A stretch of 64,000 nucleotides of DNA from Athalassotoga saccharophila (GTDB lineage Bacteria; Thermotogota; Thermotogae; Mesoaciditogales; Mesoaciditogaceae): positions 1,450,708 to 1,514,707 of the forward strand of contig NZ_AP019551.1 in the NCBI RefSeq assembly GCF_009936215.1. Reading direction: 5' to 3'. Numbering within the stretch: the stretch's first letter is position 1; each line of letters begins with the position of its first letter. This document shows, piece after piece, positions 27,039-35,708 of the stretch. The notes beneath the pieces are model-generated. The model saw nothing but the letters and a program-made list of their open reading frames with translations, made no database searches and was not told the origin of the DNA. Position numbers and translations under genes: made by a program.

Positions 27039-28584
27039 AAATCCTTTCGGCTATAGACTTTGCCTGAAGGAAGAGCAGGAGATAATCTCTTCCGCCGGCC
27101 TTCGAATCGGTGCCGGACATGTTGAATCCTCCAAATGGCTGGACGCCTATAAGGGCGCCGGTTATCTTTCTGTTTATGTAGAGATTTCCAACGTGAAATT
27201 CATCTTTTACTCTCTTTATCCTGTCCTTTCTTTTTGTATAAGCTCCACCGGTTAGGCCATACTCAGTTCCGTTGAAGATCTGGACTGCCTCATCAAAGTC
27301 TTTTGCCCTTATGAATGCGAGTACGGGACCGAAGATCTCTTCTTGGGCAATTCTTGCACTTCCTTTGACTTCAGAAAAGATCGTCGGTTCTATGAAAAAT
27401 CCCGTATTTCCGATCCTTTTTCCGCCAAGGACAAGTTTGCCCTCATTCTTTCCTATTTCTATGTATTTCATTATCTTGTTCATAGCCTCATCGCTCGAGA
27501 CCGGCCCCATCCAATTTTCAAAGTTAGATGGATCTCCCACCTTTATCTTTTTGGACCTATCTATAACCTTTTTAAGCAATTCGTCATAGATCGAATCGAC
27601 GGCGATAACTCTCGAGCATGCCGAACATTTTTGTCCCTGATTTCCAAAAGCACTTACGACGATGCCTTCGGCTGCCGCATCGAGATCGGCCGTTTCATCG
27701 ACCACAATCGCGTCTTTCCCGCCCATTTCCAAGATCACGCGCTTTATCCATTTCTGCCCATTCGGTTTTGCGGCGAGTTCGTTTATTCTAAGTCCAACTT
27801 CTTTTGAGCCTGTAAAGGCTATAAACCTCGTCTTTGGGTTCTCTACAAGATAATCGCCAAGTTTTGATCCCGAGCCGGGAACGAAATTGAAAACTCCATC
27901 GGGGAGTCCAGCCTCGCAGAAGATCTCCGCGACCTTTGCCCCTATAACGGAAGTGATTGAAGCGGGTTTAAGCAAGACGGTATTTCCAGAGGCTATCGCC
28001 GCGGCCGTCATGGCGGTGAGAATTGCGACCGGAAAGTTCCATGGTGGAATTACAACCCCTGCGCCAAGCGGAATGTATTTTACCTCATTTCGTTCTCCAG
28101 GTATCTGATAAGGTTTGTATCCCCTGGCGTACCTTATCGCCTCGCGCGCATAATAGTTGAGTGCGTCTATGGCCTCGGCCACGTCTCCATCGGCTTCGGT
28201 CCAGTTCTTTCCAACTTCGTAGACCATCCAACTGTCTAATTCATACCTTTTTTCTTCCATCAACTTTGCAACTTTGAAAAGGTATGAGGCCCTTTCGGTT
28301 GCCTTTGTATTCTTCCAAGATTCGAAGGCCTTCCATGCCGCGTCAAAGGCCATGTCTGCCTCGGATTTTGTGCAACTTGCGACGTATCCAACAACTTCAG
28401 ATGGATTTGATGGATTGATCGAGGTGATTTTGTCTTTTGTGTCTATCCATTTTCCTCCTATGAAGGCTTTGTAAGTCTTTCCGAACTCCTTTTTGACCGA
28501 TTTGAGTGTTTCCTCCATTCTCGATTTGCTGGCCGGGGATTTGAAATCGAGAACTTCCATGTTTTTAAATTTTTCGATCTTCAT
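27037..28584 (-). CDS. rocA: 1-pyrroline-5-carboxylate dehydrogenase
   Basis: Oxidises glutamate semialdehyde (from delta-1-pyrroline-5-carboxylate) to glutamate with NAD(P)+. An aldehyde dehydrogenase of about 515 residues with PPWNFPVAI, the Rossmann GSKEVG region, the catalytic glutamate in LEMGGKDA and the catalytic cysteine in GNQGQKCSACSR. The frame extends to 28605, but GAGGAGG is spaced five bases from ATG 28584, which also avoids overlap with the upstream gene. It is the last gene of the minus-strand operon with the flavoprotein subunits, which is the main reason to read that operon as proline oxidation. Confidence 0.93.
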   Translation of the reverse strand: MKIEKFKNMEVLDFKSPASKSRMEETLKSVKKEFGKTYKAFIGGKWIDTKDKITSINPSNPSEVVGYVASCTKSEADMAFDAAWKAFESWKNTKATERASYLFKVAKLMEEKRYELDSWMVYEVGKNWTEADGDVAEAIDALNYYAREAIRYARGYKPYQIPGERNEVKYIPLGAGVVIPPWNFPVAILTAMTAAAIASGNTVLLKPASITSVIGAKVAEIFCEAGLPDGVFNFVPGSGSKLGDYLVENPKTRFIAFTGSKEVGLRINELAAKPNGQKWIKRVILEMGGKDAIVVDETADLDAAAEGIVVSAFGNQGQKCSACSRVIAVDSIYDELLKKVIDRSKKIKVGDPSNFENWMGPVSSDEAMNKIMKYIEIGKNEGKLVLGGKRIGNTGFFIEPTIFSEVKGSARIAQEEIFGPVLAFIRAKDFDEAVQIFNGTEYGLTGGAYTKRKDRIKRVKDEFHVGNLYINRKITGALIGVQPFGGFNMSGTDSKAGGRDYLLLFLQAKSIAERI

Positions 28585-28594
28585 GACAACCTCC

Positions 28595-29737
28595 TCAAAC
28601 GACATTTTTCTCTATCTCGATGTGTTCTTTGAATCTATCCATTTTCAAATTGCTTATGTCCATCGTGATTGTCTTTCCATGAACGATCATTTCGGCGACA
28701 GCCTCTCCGACGGCCGGTGCCAACATAAAGCCGTGCCCGCTGAATCCCGTCGCGTATATGAACTTGGAGACATCTCTCGATTCATCTATTATAGGCTGGG
28801 CGTCGGGAGACATGTCGTAGGCTCCAGACCACTGTCTCACTATGTGGACATTCTCGAGAATTGGAAAGTCCTTGACCATTTTTTGAGCCATTTCCTCGAG
28901 AAATTCTATAGAATTTCCGAGATCCTCTCCCGGCATAGGATTTGCATCTCCCTGACCCATCAAAAGAGAGCCATGCTTTGTCTGCCTTACATAATAATTA
29001 TGGTTGAAATTTATCACAAGAGGATCAAGAAAATGATTGACAGGTTCCGTTACAAGTATCTGGTGCCTTTCGCCGTGGACAGGGATATCAACGTTTATCA
29101 TCTTTCCTATCTTTGAAGATTCAAAACCAGCGGCGTTGACAACCGTGTCTGTTTTTATATACCCTCTATCTGTTTGAACTCCTATTATCTTTTTGTTCGC
29201 AATGTCAATGCCTTCGACCTTTGTGTGTGTGATAAAGTCTCCGCCCATTCGTCTTATCGCCATGGCATAGGCAATGTTGGCGATTTGTGGATTTGCATGA
29301 CCATCACTTTGGCACCAACTACCAATCCTTACACCGTCCAGGTTCATAAATCCAAATTTATCCTTTATTTGAGATTTTGAGAGTATCTCGACATCGAGGC
29401 CTTGTGCTTTTTGCATCTTCACATTTTTTACGAAATCCTCTTCTTCCTCTTGAGTGTAGGCAAGTAAAAGATATCCTCCCTGTTTGTATTCTATATCCAT
29501 TCCCACATCTTTTTCGAATTTTTTAAACAATTCGACACTTCTCATCGCAAGTCTGACATTCATGGGAGAAGACCACTGCTGGCGTATTCCTCCAGCGCAT
29601 CTACCTGTCGATCCCGAAGAGATGTATGATTTTTCAATAACGCATATATTTTTGACGCCCATTTTAAGGAGGTTAAAGCCTACCGCGCTTCCTATTATTC
29701 CCCCTCCTATTATTACAACCCCGTAGGAATCCTTCAT
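28595..29737 (-). CDS. FAD-dependent amine dehydrogenase, proline dehydrogenase beta-like
   Basis: A DAO-superfamily flavoprotein of 380 residues. The N-terminal dinucleotide fold is VVIIGGGIIGSAVGF, with the GSTGRCAGGIRQQW segment near 42-55 typical of the sarcosine oxidase/dye-linked proline dehydrogenase beta group. The C-terminal ATGFSGHGFMLAPAVGEAVAE closes the FAD site. In the multisubunit enzymes of Thermococcales this subunit oxidises L-proline. HcnC of cyanide synthase and the octopine oxidase subunit are relatives. The neighbouring P5C dehydrogenase favours proline. It overlaps the next upstream subunit by an ATGA junction. Confidence 0.88.
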   Translation of the reverse strand: MKDSYGVVIIGGGIIGSAVGFNLLKMGVKNICVIEKSYISSGSTGRCAGGIRQQWSSPMNVRLAMRSVELFKKFEKDVGMDIEYKQGGYLLLAYTQEEEEDFVKNVKMQKAQGLDVEILSKSQIKDKFGFMNLDGVRIGSWCQSDGHANPQIANIAYAMAIRRMGGDFITHTKVEGIDIANKKIIGVQTDRGYIKTDTVVNAAGFESSKIGKMINVDIPVHGERHQILVTEPVNHFLDPLVINFNHNYYVRQTKHGSLLMGQGDANPMPGEDLGNSIEFLEEMAQKMVKDFPILENVHIVRQWSGAYDMSPDAQPIIDESRDVSKFIYATGFSGHGFMLAPAVGEAVAEMIVHGKTITMDISNLKMDRFKEHIEIEKNVV

Positions 29738-31518
29738 TTTTCTCCCTCCTTCAAAAAGACTTTGAACTCGACTGGCTTCGTTGGTGGTCTTGATGTGCCA
29801 TGTGAAAGCGAGGAGATGGGGATCCCTGTTTTTTTAGAAAGTATTCCAAGCACTACCATCTTGCAATTCTTTCCGTTGCACGGTCCCATTGTAACTCTTG
29901 TCAGCCTTTTTAGTTCCTCAAAATCAGTTATACCCGAATCTATGACTTTTTCGATCTCATCGAGGGTAACCTCTTCACATCTGCAAACGTAGGGACTCTC
30001 TTTTGATTGATACTTTACATGTCTTACCATATCGACGAATTCGGAAGGCAATTCTACGTAGACGATATTAGTTTTATTGGGATTTTTGACAACTCTTTTG
30101 ACCTTTACATCGCAGACGTAATTTCCTTCCCTGTCGATTCCCCACATTACATCATCCATCTTTGGAAGAGGTAAAAATTCGTATGGAATACCGAGGGTAG
30201 CGGTTTTGCCATCTACTTTTTTCATAAAGATGGCAAGGCCCGGGCAGGCTGTCACGCAAACTGCACATCCTGTGCATTTCGAAGGATCAAAAGAAGGCAC
30301 TGAGTTTATATTACTTCCAACCTTTATGGCATCAAATTTGCAGGCATACTCGCAAGAATTGCAAGGTATCTCTTCGTTACATTCTATCACCGCGTGTAAT
30401 TTAGAATCATCGTACTTTTCGAATTTTTGAGATTTTGGGATATCTATTTTTGGAAAATTTATACCCATCTTTTCAAGGCCTGTTCGTATCTTTGACGATT
30501 TAGGACCACTTCTGAAAATGACAAGGGAATTCAAATCATACAAAATCTTATCTTCAAGGCTTTCACCGGTAAGATCCTCGAATATCTGCATGGCCGCAAT
30601 CTTTCCTTCCATCATGGCAGTTGTCGCTTCTTCTATCGAAGAAAGGTCTCCGGCCACAAAGACATCGTGATTTGTCGTGCGCATCCGTTCATCTCTTAGC
30701 GGTACATATCCGCCGAGTTCTGGAATGTATGAAACCTTTGCGCCAGATTGTTCGGCAAGTTCTATAAGAGGAGTAAGTCCGACGGCCACACAGATCGTAT
30801 CGACAACGACCTCTCTTTCTGTACCCTTGACCGTGTTGAAATTTTTGTCAACATTGGCGATGACGGCTCCTTCCACTTTTTCATCGCCTATGGCCTTTAC
30901 TATCGTATGACCCGTCAAAATGGGTATTCCAAGGCGTCTTACCTTATTTGCGTGGACTTCATATCCTCCGACTTTATCAAGTGCTTCAAGGATCATCTTA
31001 ACCTCGACACCAGTCTGGGCAAGTTGATAGGCCAAAATGAGCCCTATGTTGCCCGAACCAACTATTAAAAATCTTTTTCCCGGGAAAATTCCATACTGGT
31101 TCATGAGCGTCTGAATGGCGCCCGCACCGTAGACACCCGGAAGATCTGAATTCACAAATGGAAGTTGCCTTTCCATGGCTCCTGTTGCCAAAAGCAATTT
31201 TTTGTACTGAACTTTTTGGATCTGTCCATCTTTTACGTAGGCAACAGTGTTTTGAGGATAAATTCCTATAACTGTCGAAGAGGGTGAAATTTCGACAGGC
31301 TTTTTTTGAATCTCTTTTAAGAGTTTATCTGCAATCTCAAATCCTCTCGTTGATGCGTAATGTTCATGATCTCCGAAAAATTTGTGAGTTTGCTTTACAA
31401 GTTGACCACCGAGCCTGTCATTTTCGTCTATGATGAGAGTCTTCACCCTATCTCCCAAAACGGTGGCGGCGCTCATGCCGGCCGGCCCTCCACCAATGAT
31501 TATGACATCGTACATCAT
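29734..31518 (-). CDS. NAD(P)/FAD oxidoreductase with ferredoxin and BFD-type domains (proline dehydrogenase alpha-like)
   Basis: A 594-residue three-part protein. Residues 1-330 are a pyridine-nucleotide-disulfide-type flavoprotein (VIIIGGGPAGMSAA; second nucleotide motif LIVGSGNIGLI; FVAGDLSSIEEAT). Residues about 380-440 hold ferredoxin-like cysteines, including a full CTGCAVCVTACPG cluster and a preceding CNSCEYAC cluster. Residues about 500-560 form a BFD-like [2Fe-2S] domain (VCRCEEVTLDEI ... GPCNGKNC). HcnB and archaeal proline dehydrogenase alpha subunits share the first part and the C-terminal domain. The embedded ferredoxin gives a built-in route for electrons to or from a soluble carrier. 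It lies between the beta subunit and the small [2Fe-2S] subunit. Confidence 0.88.
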   Translation of the reverse strand: MMYDVIIIGGGPAGMSAATVLGDRVKTLIIDENDRLGGQLVKQTHKFFGDHEHYASTRGFEIADKLLKEIQKKPVEISPSSTVIGIYPQNTVAYVKDGQIQKVQYKKLLLATGAMERQLPFVNSDLPGVYGAGAIQTLMNQYGIFPGKRFLIVGSGNIGLILAYQLAQTGVEVKMILEALDKVGGYEVHANKVRRLGIPILTGHTIVKAIGDEKVEGAVIANVDKNFNTVKGTEREVVVDTICVAVGLTPLIELAEQSGAKVSYIPELGGYVPLRDERMRTTNHDVFVAGDLSSIEEATTAMMEGKIAAMQIFEDLTGESLEDKILYDLNSLVIFRSGPKSSKIRTGLEKMGINFPKIDIPKSQKFEKYDDSKLHAVIECNEEIPCNSCEYACKFDAIKVGSNINSVPSFDPSKCTGCAVCVTACPGLAIFMKKVDGKTATLGIPYEFLPLPKMDDVMWGIDREGNYVCDVKVKRVVKNPNKTNIVYVELPSEFVDMVRHVKYQSKESPYVCRCEEVTLDEIEKVIDSGITDFEELKRLTRVTMGPCNGKNCKMVVLGILSKKTGIPISSLSHGTSRPPTKPVEFKVFLKEGEK

Positions 31519-31826
31519 AGGAGATCACCGTTTTTGTTCTGCCTTCTGACCTGCATTCCATCTCTTACTTTCGTCATACAGGATCTGACGTTGGGAATGC
31601 CATCTATCTCCATAAGGCAGGCCGAACATTTTCCGATGGCACAAAAAAATCCGGCAGGTCTTCCGTCTATGGGAGTATACCTTAAGACCCTTATTCCGGC
31701 AGCGTGAAGGGCTGCGGCAACACTTTCTCCTTCGTATGCTTCTATTTCTCGTCCTTCAAAGAAGATCTTTACACGTGCTTTACGTTGAAAGTTAAGGATA
31801 GGATGTTCTAAAATCCTTCCTTCCAT
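31515..31826 (-). CDS. [2Fe-2S] ferredoxin-like subunit (HcnA type)
   Basis: A 103-residue plant-type [2Fe-2S] subunit. Its cluster cysteines lie in GFFCAIGKCSACLMEIDG followed by VRSCM. This small subunit is the usual third partner of HcnABC, octopine oxidase and dye-linked proline dehydrogenases. The frame is open to 31874, but AGGAGG lies six bases before ATG 31826. It is the first gene of the four-gene operon. A possible minus-strand promoter (TTGAAA, 18 bases, CATAAT) lies upstream near 31870-31910. Confidence 0.9.
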   Translation of the reverse strand: MEGRILEHPILNFQRKARVKIFFEGREIEAYEGESVAAALHAAGIRVLRYTPIDGRPAGFFCAIGKCSACLMEIDGIPNVRSCMTKVRDGMQVRRQNKNGDLL

Positions 31827-31925
31827 ATGCTTCCTCCTCTTTTCTGTGCGCTTACAATCGTCACCTTTATACAATTACACGACATATTATGACATTTTAC
31901 GTTGAATATTTTCAAGATCGAGAAT

Positions 31926-33425
31926 TCACTGTATTAATTCTTTAATGATTTGTGGTACCAAATCTCCAATCTCTCGTGCGATCATCGAATATTCACCTTT
32001 ATCTTGCGCGTAAAGTTCGGACGTTCTACCGTGAATATACGCGGACAATTTCGCCGCATCAAAAAGATTCATTCCTTGGGCCGCAAATCCGGCTATCATT
32101 CCAGTCAGTACGTCTCCACTTCCACCTTTTGCAAGGGCACTGTTTCCAGTTATGTTTATCGCGTATCGGCCATCCGGATTCGCAATAACGGTTGTTGGTC
32201 CTTTAAGAAGCGTTAAAGCGTGCTTTTCATTTGAAAATCGTATGGCGTGCGTGAGAGGATCGGCAAGTATCTCATCGATTGATTTCGAAGTAAGACGTGC
32301 AAATTCGCCCGGATGCGGGGTGATAATCATATTTGGCAAAAGTTCGTAATCAAATTTTGAAAGCACATTTATTCCGTCTGCGTCTATAACGATAGGTTTA
32401 TTTTTCCACTTCGTCAAAATATGGTGTACGATGCCGGTCGCATTCTTCCCGGTCCCTATGCCGGGTCCTATCGCGATGACATCTGAGATGTCTACCAAAT
32501 CATCGATTAGTGGCAAGTTCTTCAAAGAGATCTCTGAATCTTCCATTTCAAGGGGTATCGATATGGCCTCTGGAAGGGATAGAGCGATGGATGTTGACGC
32601 GATCCTTACAAGGCCAGCGCCAGATCTCAACGCACCGAGCGCTACCATTGTTGGAGTGCCCGTGTAATTTTTCGATCCAGAAATCACCAAAACCTTCCCA
32701 AAGGTTCCCTTGTTTGAAAATGGAGGGCGCAAAGGAAGAAGTGATTTTGCATCCAAAAAAGTTGTAACCTCACCTTTAGGATTCACCTCTTCGATTATTT
32801 CGGGTGGTATTCCTATCTTTCCAACTTTTATCTTTCCACAAAGAGATCTCGCAGGATAAAAGAGCATCCCGCGCTTTATCATACCGAAGGTTACCGTCAT
32901 ACTCGCAATTATGGCCTTCCCGTTGACATTTCCTGTCTGTGCGTCCACCCCGCTTGGTATGTCTACCGATACCGTGAATTTTGAATTTGCGTTTATCATA
33001 TCAATAATTTGAGAGATTTTTTCATCAATCTTTGATTTAAGCCCTATTCCAAAGATTCCGTCAATAACGATATCTGCCGATCTTATTTCGTTCTTGTCTA
33101 TCGAATCGACCACGGGAATCCCCATCTTTTTGATTATCGAAAGGTTTTTGATGGCAAGAGGAGAAGACACATCTCCAAAAACAAGACATACCTTCACATC
33201 CATTCCAGACTCGTGCAAATTTCTCGCAAGCGCCATCGCATCTCCACCGTTATTTCCCTTGCCGGCAAAGATCAGAGCATGCTTACCTTCAAAAGTTCCG
33301 ATCTCCTCTTCAATGGCAAGATAAAGGGAAAAGGCCGCATGCTCCATCATTATCGACTCATCTTCGTAAATCTCATTTGTCCGTCTTTCTAACTCTCTCA
33401 TTTCATCGATACTTACTATTTTCAT
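31926..33425 (-). CDS. nnr: Bifunctional NAD(P)HX epimerase / ADP-dependent NAD(P)HX dehydratase
   Basis: Repairs hydrated NADH and NADPH. The N-terminal YjeF_N epimerase domain (residues 1-210) has GKGNNGGDAMALARNL and VDIPSGVDAQTG. The C-terminal ribokinase-like dehydratase (about 220-495) has TPHPGEFARL and NSALAKGGSGDVLTGMIAGF. About 499 residues is normal for the fused form. GGAGG lies five bases before ATG 33425; the frame is open to 33437. The start lies inside the preceding TPR gene (23-base overlap). It ends the envelope-module transcript, and the gap before the proline operon is about 100 bases. Confidence 0.96.
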   Translation of the reverse strand: MKIVSIDEMRELERRTNEIYEDESIMMEHAAFSLYLAIEEEIGTFEGKHALIFAGKGNNGGDAMALARNLHESGMDVKVCLVFGDVSSPLAIKNLSIIKKMGIPVVDSIDKNEIRSADIVIDGIFGIGLKSKIDEKISQIIDMINANSKFTVSVDIPSGVDAQTGNVNGKAIIASMTVTFGMIKRGMLFYPARSLCGKIKVGKIGIPPEIIEEVNPKGEVTTFLDAKSLLPLRPPFSNKGTFGKVLVISGSKNYTGTPTMVALGALRSGAGLVRIASTSIALSLPEAISIPLEMEDSEISLKNLPLIDDLVDISDVIAIGPGIGTGKNATGIVHHILTKWKNKPIVIDADGINVLSKFDYELLPNMIITPHPGEFARLTSKSIDEILADPLTHAIRFSNEKHALTLLKGPTTVIANPDGRYAINITGNSALAKGGSGDVLTGMIAGFAAQGMNLFDAAKLSAYIHGRTSELYAQDKGEYSMIAREIGDLVPQIIKELIQ

Positions 33426-34728
33426 TTTTGCCTCCATTCACGTTCGTTAATTTCATTGCGAGAGAATACTCTCTCTGGGCCTCGACGTATTTACCCATCT
33501 TTTCGTAGGCAGAGGCTATTTTGATGTGAAGTGAAGGATCCTCTGGATGCTTTGACAATGCCTTCATGTATATCTTTATTTCATATTTATGCATTCCAAG
33601 AATGCTGTAAATTCTCGCCCTTACAGAGGGAAACGTGAATATCAAAACGATCGCGCCGGCAATTACAATTGTGTAAAATACCCACAATTGATCGTCAGAC
33701 TTTTGCGCCGTATCTTTGTGTGGGGTAAGCATCGATATCGAGATCAACTTCGAAGTGTTAGGATCGGAGGGAAAATTTGCGATAAGACTTTTTATGTCCT
33801 GTGATATCGAAGGAGAAAGAAGAGTTGGATTTGCGCTTATTGCCTGAAAGACGAGATCGAGGTATGTCGACATCAGATTATCAAGGGGCGTTCTGTATTG
33901 AACGGGAAGGTCTTGAAGAGCCCTGTAAAAGATTATCATATTTTTTACGTATGGAGTCAGATCTTTTGCGCTTGATATCTCCCTTATCGCGTCGTTTATC
34001 GATGAATAAAGTGCCAAATAATTTGAAACTGTGAATTTCCACTGGAGAAGATTTGGATCCATCTGAACCGAAGAGACTGACGCTATTTGAGACTCAAAGT
34101 CGATGATGTTAAATCCCATCTGAACCTGTGAGATACTCAGACCGCTTAACCACACGTAGGTTTTTACATAGATATTCTTTATATCGTAAGGTGTGGATAT
34201 TGCCGCCACGAATTTTGCCGCGTTCACGTCAAAAGATCGAGGATTGGTGTTTATCATCTGGGCAAAGAGATTCCACAAAGACACGACATTTTGAGATGGA
34301 AGAAATTTGTAAAGTTCTGGGATTTTGTAAAGGTATTTTATTTTGTCAAAGATTCTGAGTGCATCGGTATAGTCTCCTTGGGATATATAGGTAAAGAGCG
34401 CGTTGTAATCATTTTGAATTGGCAGTATATTGAAGACAAGATCAAAATTATTTGGAAGAGTTTGAATTTCAGAGTTCTTTAAGGCATCGTAAAAACCATC
34501 GAGATTATTCGAGACAATGGCATTCACAATATTTGCCGTTGGAGTTGATGATGCGCTCTGGATCAACAACTTTGAATATACAATTCTTGCCTGATTTAGA
34601 AGTGTCAAAGAGGCCGGGTCTGTCATAAGACCTTCGAGAATCTTGTCTCTTTGAATCTCAAGACTTTCAGAGGCGAAAATGGTGTAAGAAATTGCAATGA
34701 CAAGGAAAAATATGAAGAATTTTTTCAA
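33403..34728 (-). CDS. Membrane-anchored TPR protein of unknown function
   Basis: A 441-residue protein with an N-terminal signal sequence (MKKFFIFFLVIAISYTIFA). A helical extracytoplasmic region of about 320 residues follows. There is one membrane segment near 347-366 (FYTIVIAGAIVLIFTF) and a short cytoplasmic tail with a TPR-like pair (HPEDPSLHIKIASAYEKMGKYVEAQREYSLAM). I do not recognise the extracytoplasmic part. It is coupled by ATGA to the upstream secreted protein and overlaps nnr downstream. It is probably part of an envelope complex, but no function can be assigned. Confidence 0.75.
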   Translation of the reverse strand: MKKFFIFFLVIAISYTIFASESLEIQRDKILEGLMTDPASLTLLNQARIVYSKLLIQSASSTPTANIVNAIVSNNLDGFYDALKNSEIQTLPNNFDLVFNILPIQNDYNALFTYISQGDYTDALRIFDKIKYLYKIPELYKFLPSQNVVSLWNLFAQMINTNPRSFDVNAAKFVAAISTPYDIKNIYVKTYVWLSGLSISQVQMGFNIIDFESQIASVSSVQMDPNLLQWKFTVSNYLALYSSINDAIREISSAKDLTPYVKNMIIFYRALQDLPVQYRTPLDNLMSTYLDLVFQAISANPTLLSPSISQDIKSLIANFPSDPNTSKLISISMLTPHKDTAQKSDDQLWVFYTIVIAGAIVLIFTFPSVRARIYSILGMHKYEIKIYMKALSKHPEDPSLHIKIASAYEKMGKYVEAQREYSLAMKLTNVNGGKNENSKYR

Positions 34729-35708
34729 TTCATCACCTCATAAAGATAGTATTCTCTTAAAAGTTCTATGCACAATAAATCTCTTTCGTAGCCATACTGG
34801 TTTATCTTATCGGAAATTGAGTTCACATCTTTCGCACTTGCTTTCCCGGCAAGATAATTTCCGTAAATTGTTGAATAAGATTGCAAAAGACTATTTATCT
34901 GTGCATCGTACATTTTTACGTAACTTGCGAGTATATGGATATCGTCAAAGTACTTTTGCTTTTTGATATTTTCGAGATTTTGAGAAACACTGTTTGAAGG
35001 CTTATTCCATGCGTAATTTAGAGAAATGGAAAAATTCGCGCTTTGATTTTGTTCTATCGATCCATTCAACGTGAAATAAAGATCGGTATTTTGCGACTGT
35101 AACGTGTACTTGTTGTATGGTGTAAAGTTGGAAGGAATTTGAGGCACGCTAAGAGGTGGAAAGGAAAGTTTGTCAACGGTTATATTCAAAAGGGCACCTA
35201 ACATTCTAAGATCGTAAGTGTATTGGGATCTCATAAGATCTACATTCGCAAGGTTTTGAAGTGAGGTTGACTTGCCCGTTTGGTAATTTATCATCGTGTT
35301 CATCTTCATCGCATCGAAAAAGTAATTTATAACGTCCATTTTCAAATTCAGTCTCTCATTTTGATAACTTGCAAAGGCCTTTTCCTCTGACTTTTGGTAA
35401 AGGGTCGGATCAAAGATCAAAGATGCAAAAAGCGCATTATTCGAAGAGATACCAATGTTCAAATTCAAATTTTTGTATATTCCAATGCTGACAATTCCCG
35501 TCGCCGAATAAGACATCCCTGAATTTATAGCCGATCCGCCAGCAATTCCAGAGAGGCCAAAAGATGTTATTCCCGAAAATGAAGATATATCTCTTACGTA
35601 ATTAATGCTCGAGATGTTGTCGGCTATCTTGAGAAGATCATCTATGCTCTGGCCCATTATGACGATTCCGATGGCAAGACCTATAATTATAAGTACAAAT
35701 TTTTTCAA
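34725..35708 (-). CDS. Secreted protein, weakly outer-membrane-efflux-like
   Basis: A 327-residue protein with a signal peptide (MKKFVLIIIGLAIGIVIMGQ). A Gly/Ser-rich segment (about 45-90) is followed by two long helical stretches (about 105-175 and 245-325). Alternating beta segments lie between them (YFTLNGSIEQNQSANFSISLNY, cut here to a short part). Helix-beta-helix order recalls one half of a TolC-type efflux protein, but no motif confirms this. It overlaps its neighbours by four bases on both sides, so the three proteins are made together. Confidence 0.6.
   Translation of the reverse strand: MKKFVLIIIGLAIGIVIMGQSIDDLLKIADNISSINYVRDISSFSGITSFGLSGIAGGSAINSGMSYSATGIVSIGIYKNLNLNIGISSNNALFASLIFDPTLYQKSEEKAFASYQNERLNLKMDVINYFFDAMKMNTMINYQTGKSTSLQNLANVDLMRSQYTYDLRMLGALLNITVDKLSFPPLSVPQIPSNFTPYNKYTLQSQNTDLYFTLNGSIEQNQSANFSISLNYAWNKPSNSVSQNLENIKKQKYFDDIHILASYVKMYDAQINSLLQSYSTIYGNYLAGKASAKDVNSISDKINQYGYERDLLCIELLREYYLYEVMN

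Noticed and set aside
27272-27807. Overlapping plus-strand frames of 105 and 154 codons within the P5C dehydrogenase gene
   Set aside because: They are antisense shadows of a well-conserved enzyme gene.
28595-31826. Hydrogen cyanide synthase (hcnABC)
   Set aside because: Subunit architecture is shared, but P5C dehydrogenase in the same operon and the embedded ferredoxin make proline oxidation a better reading.
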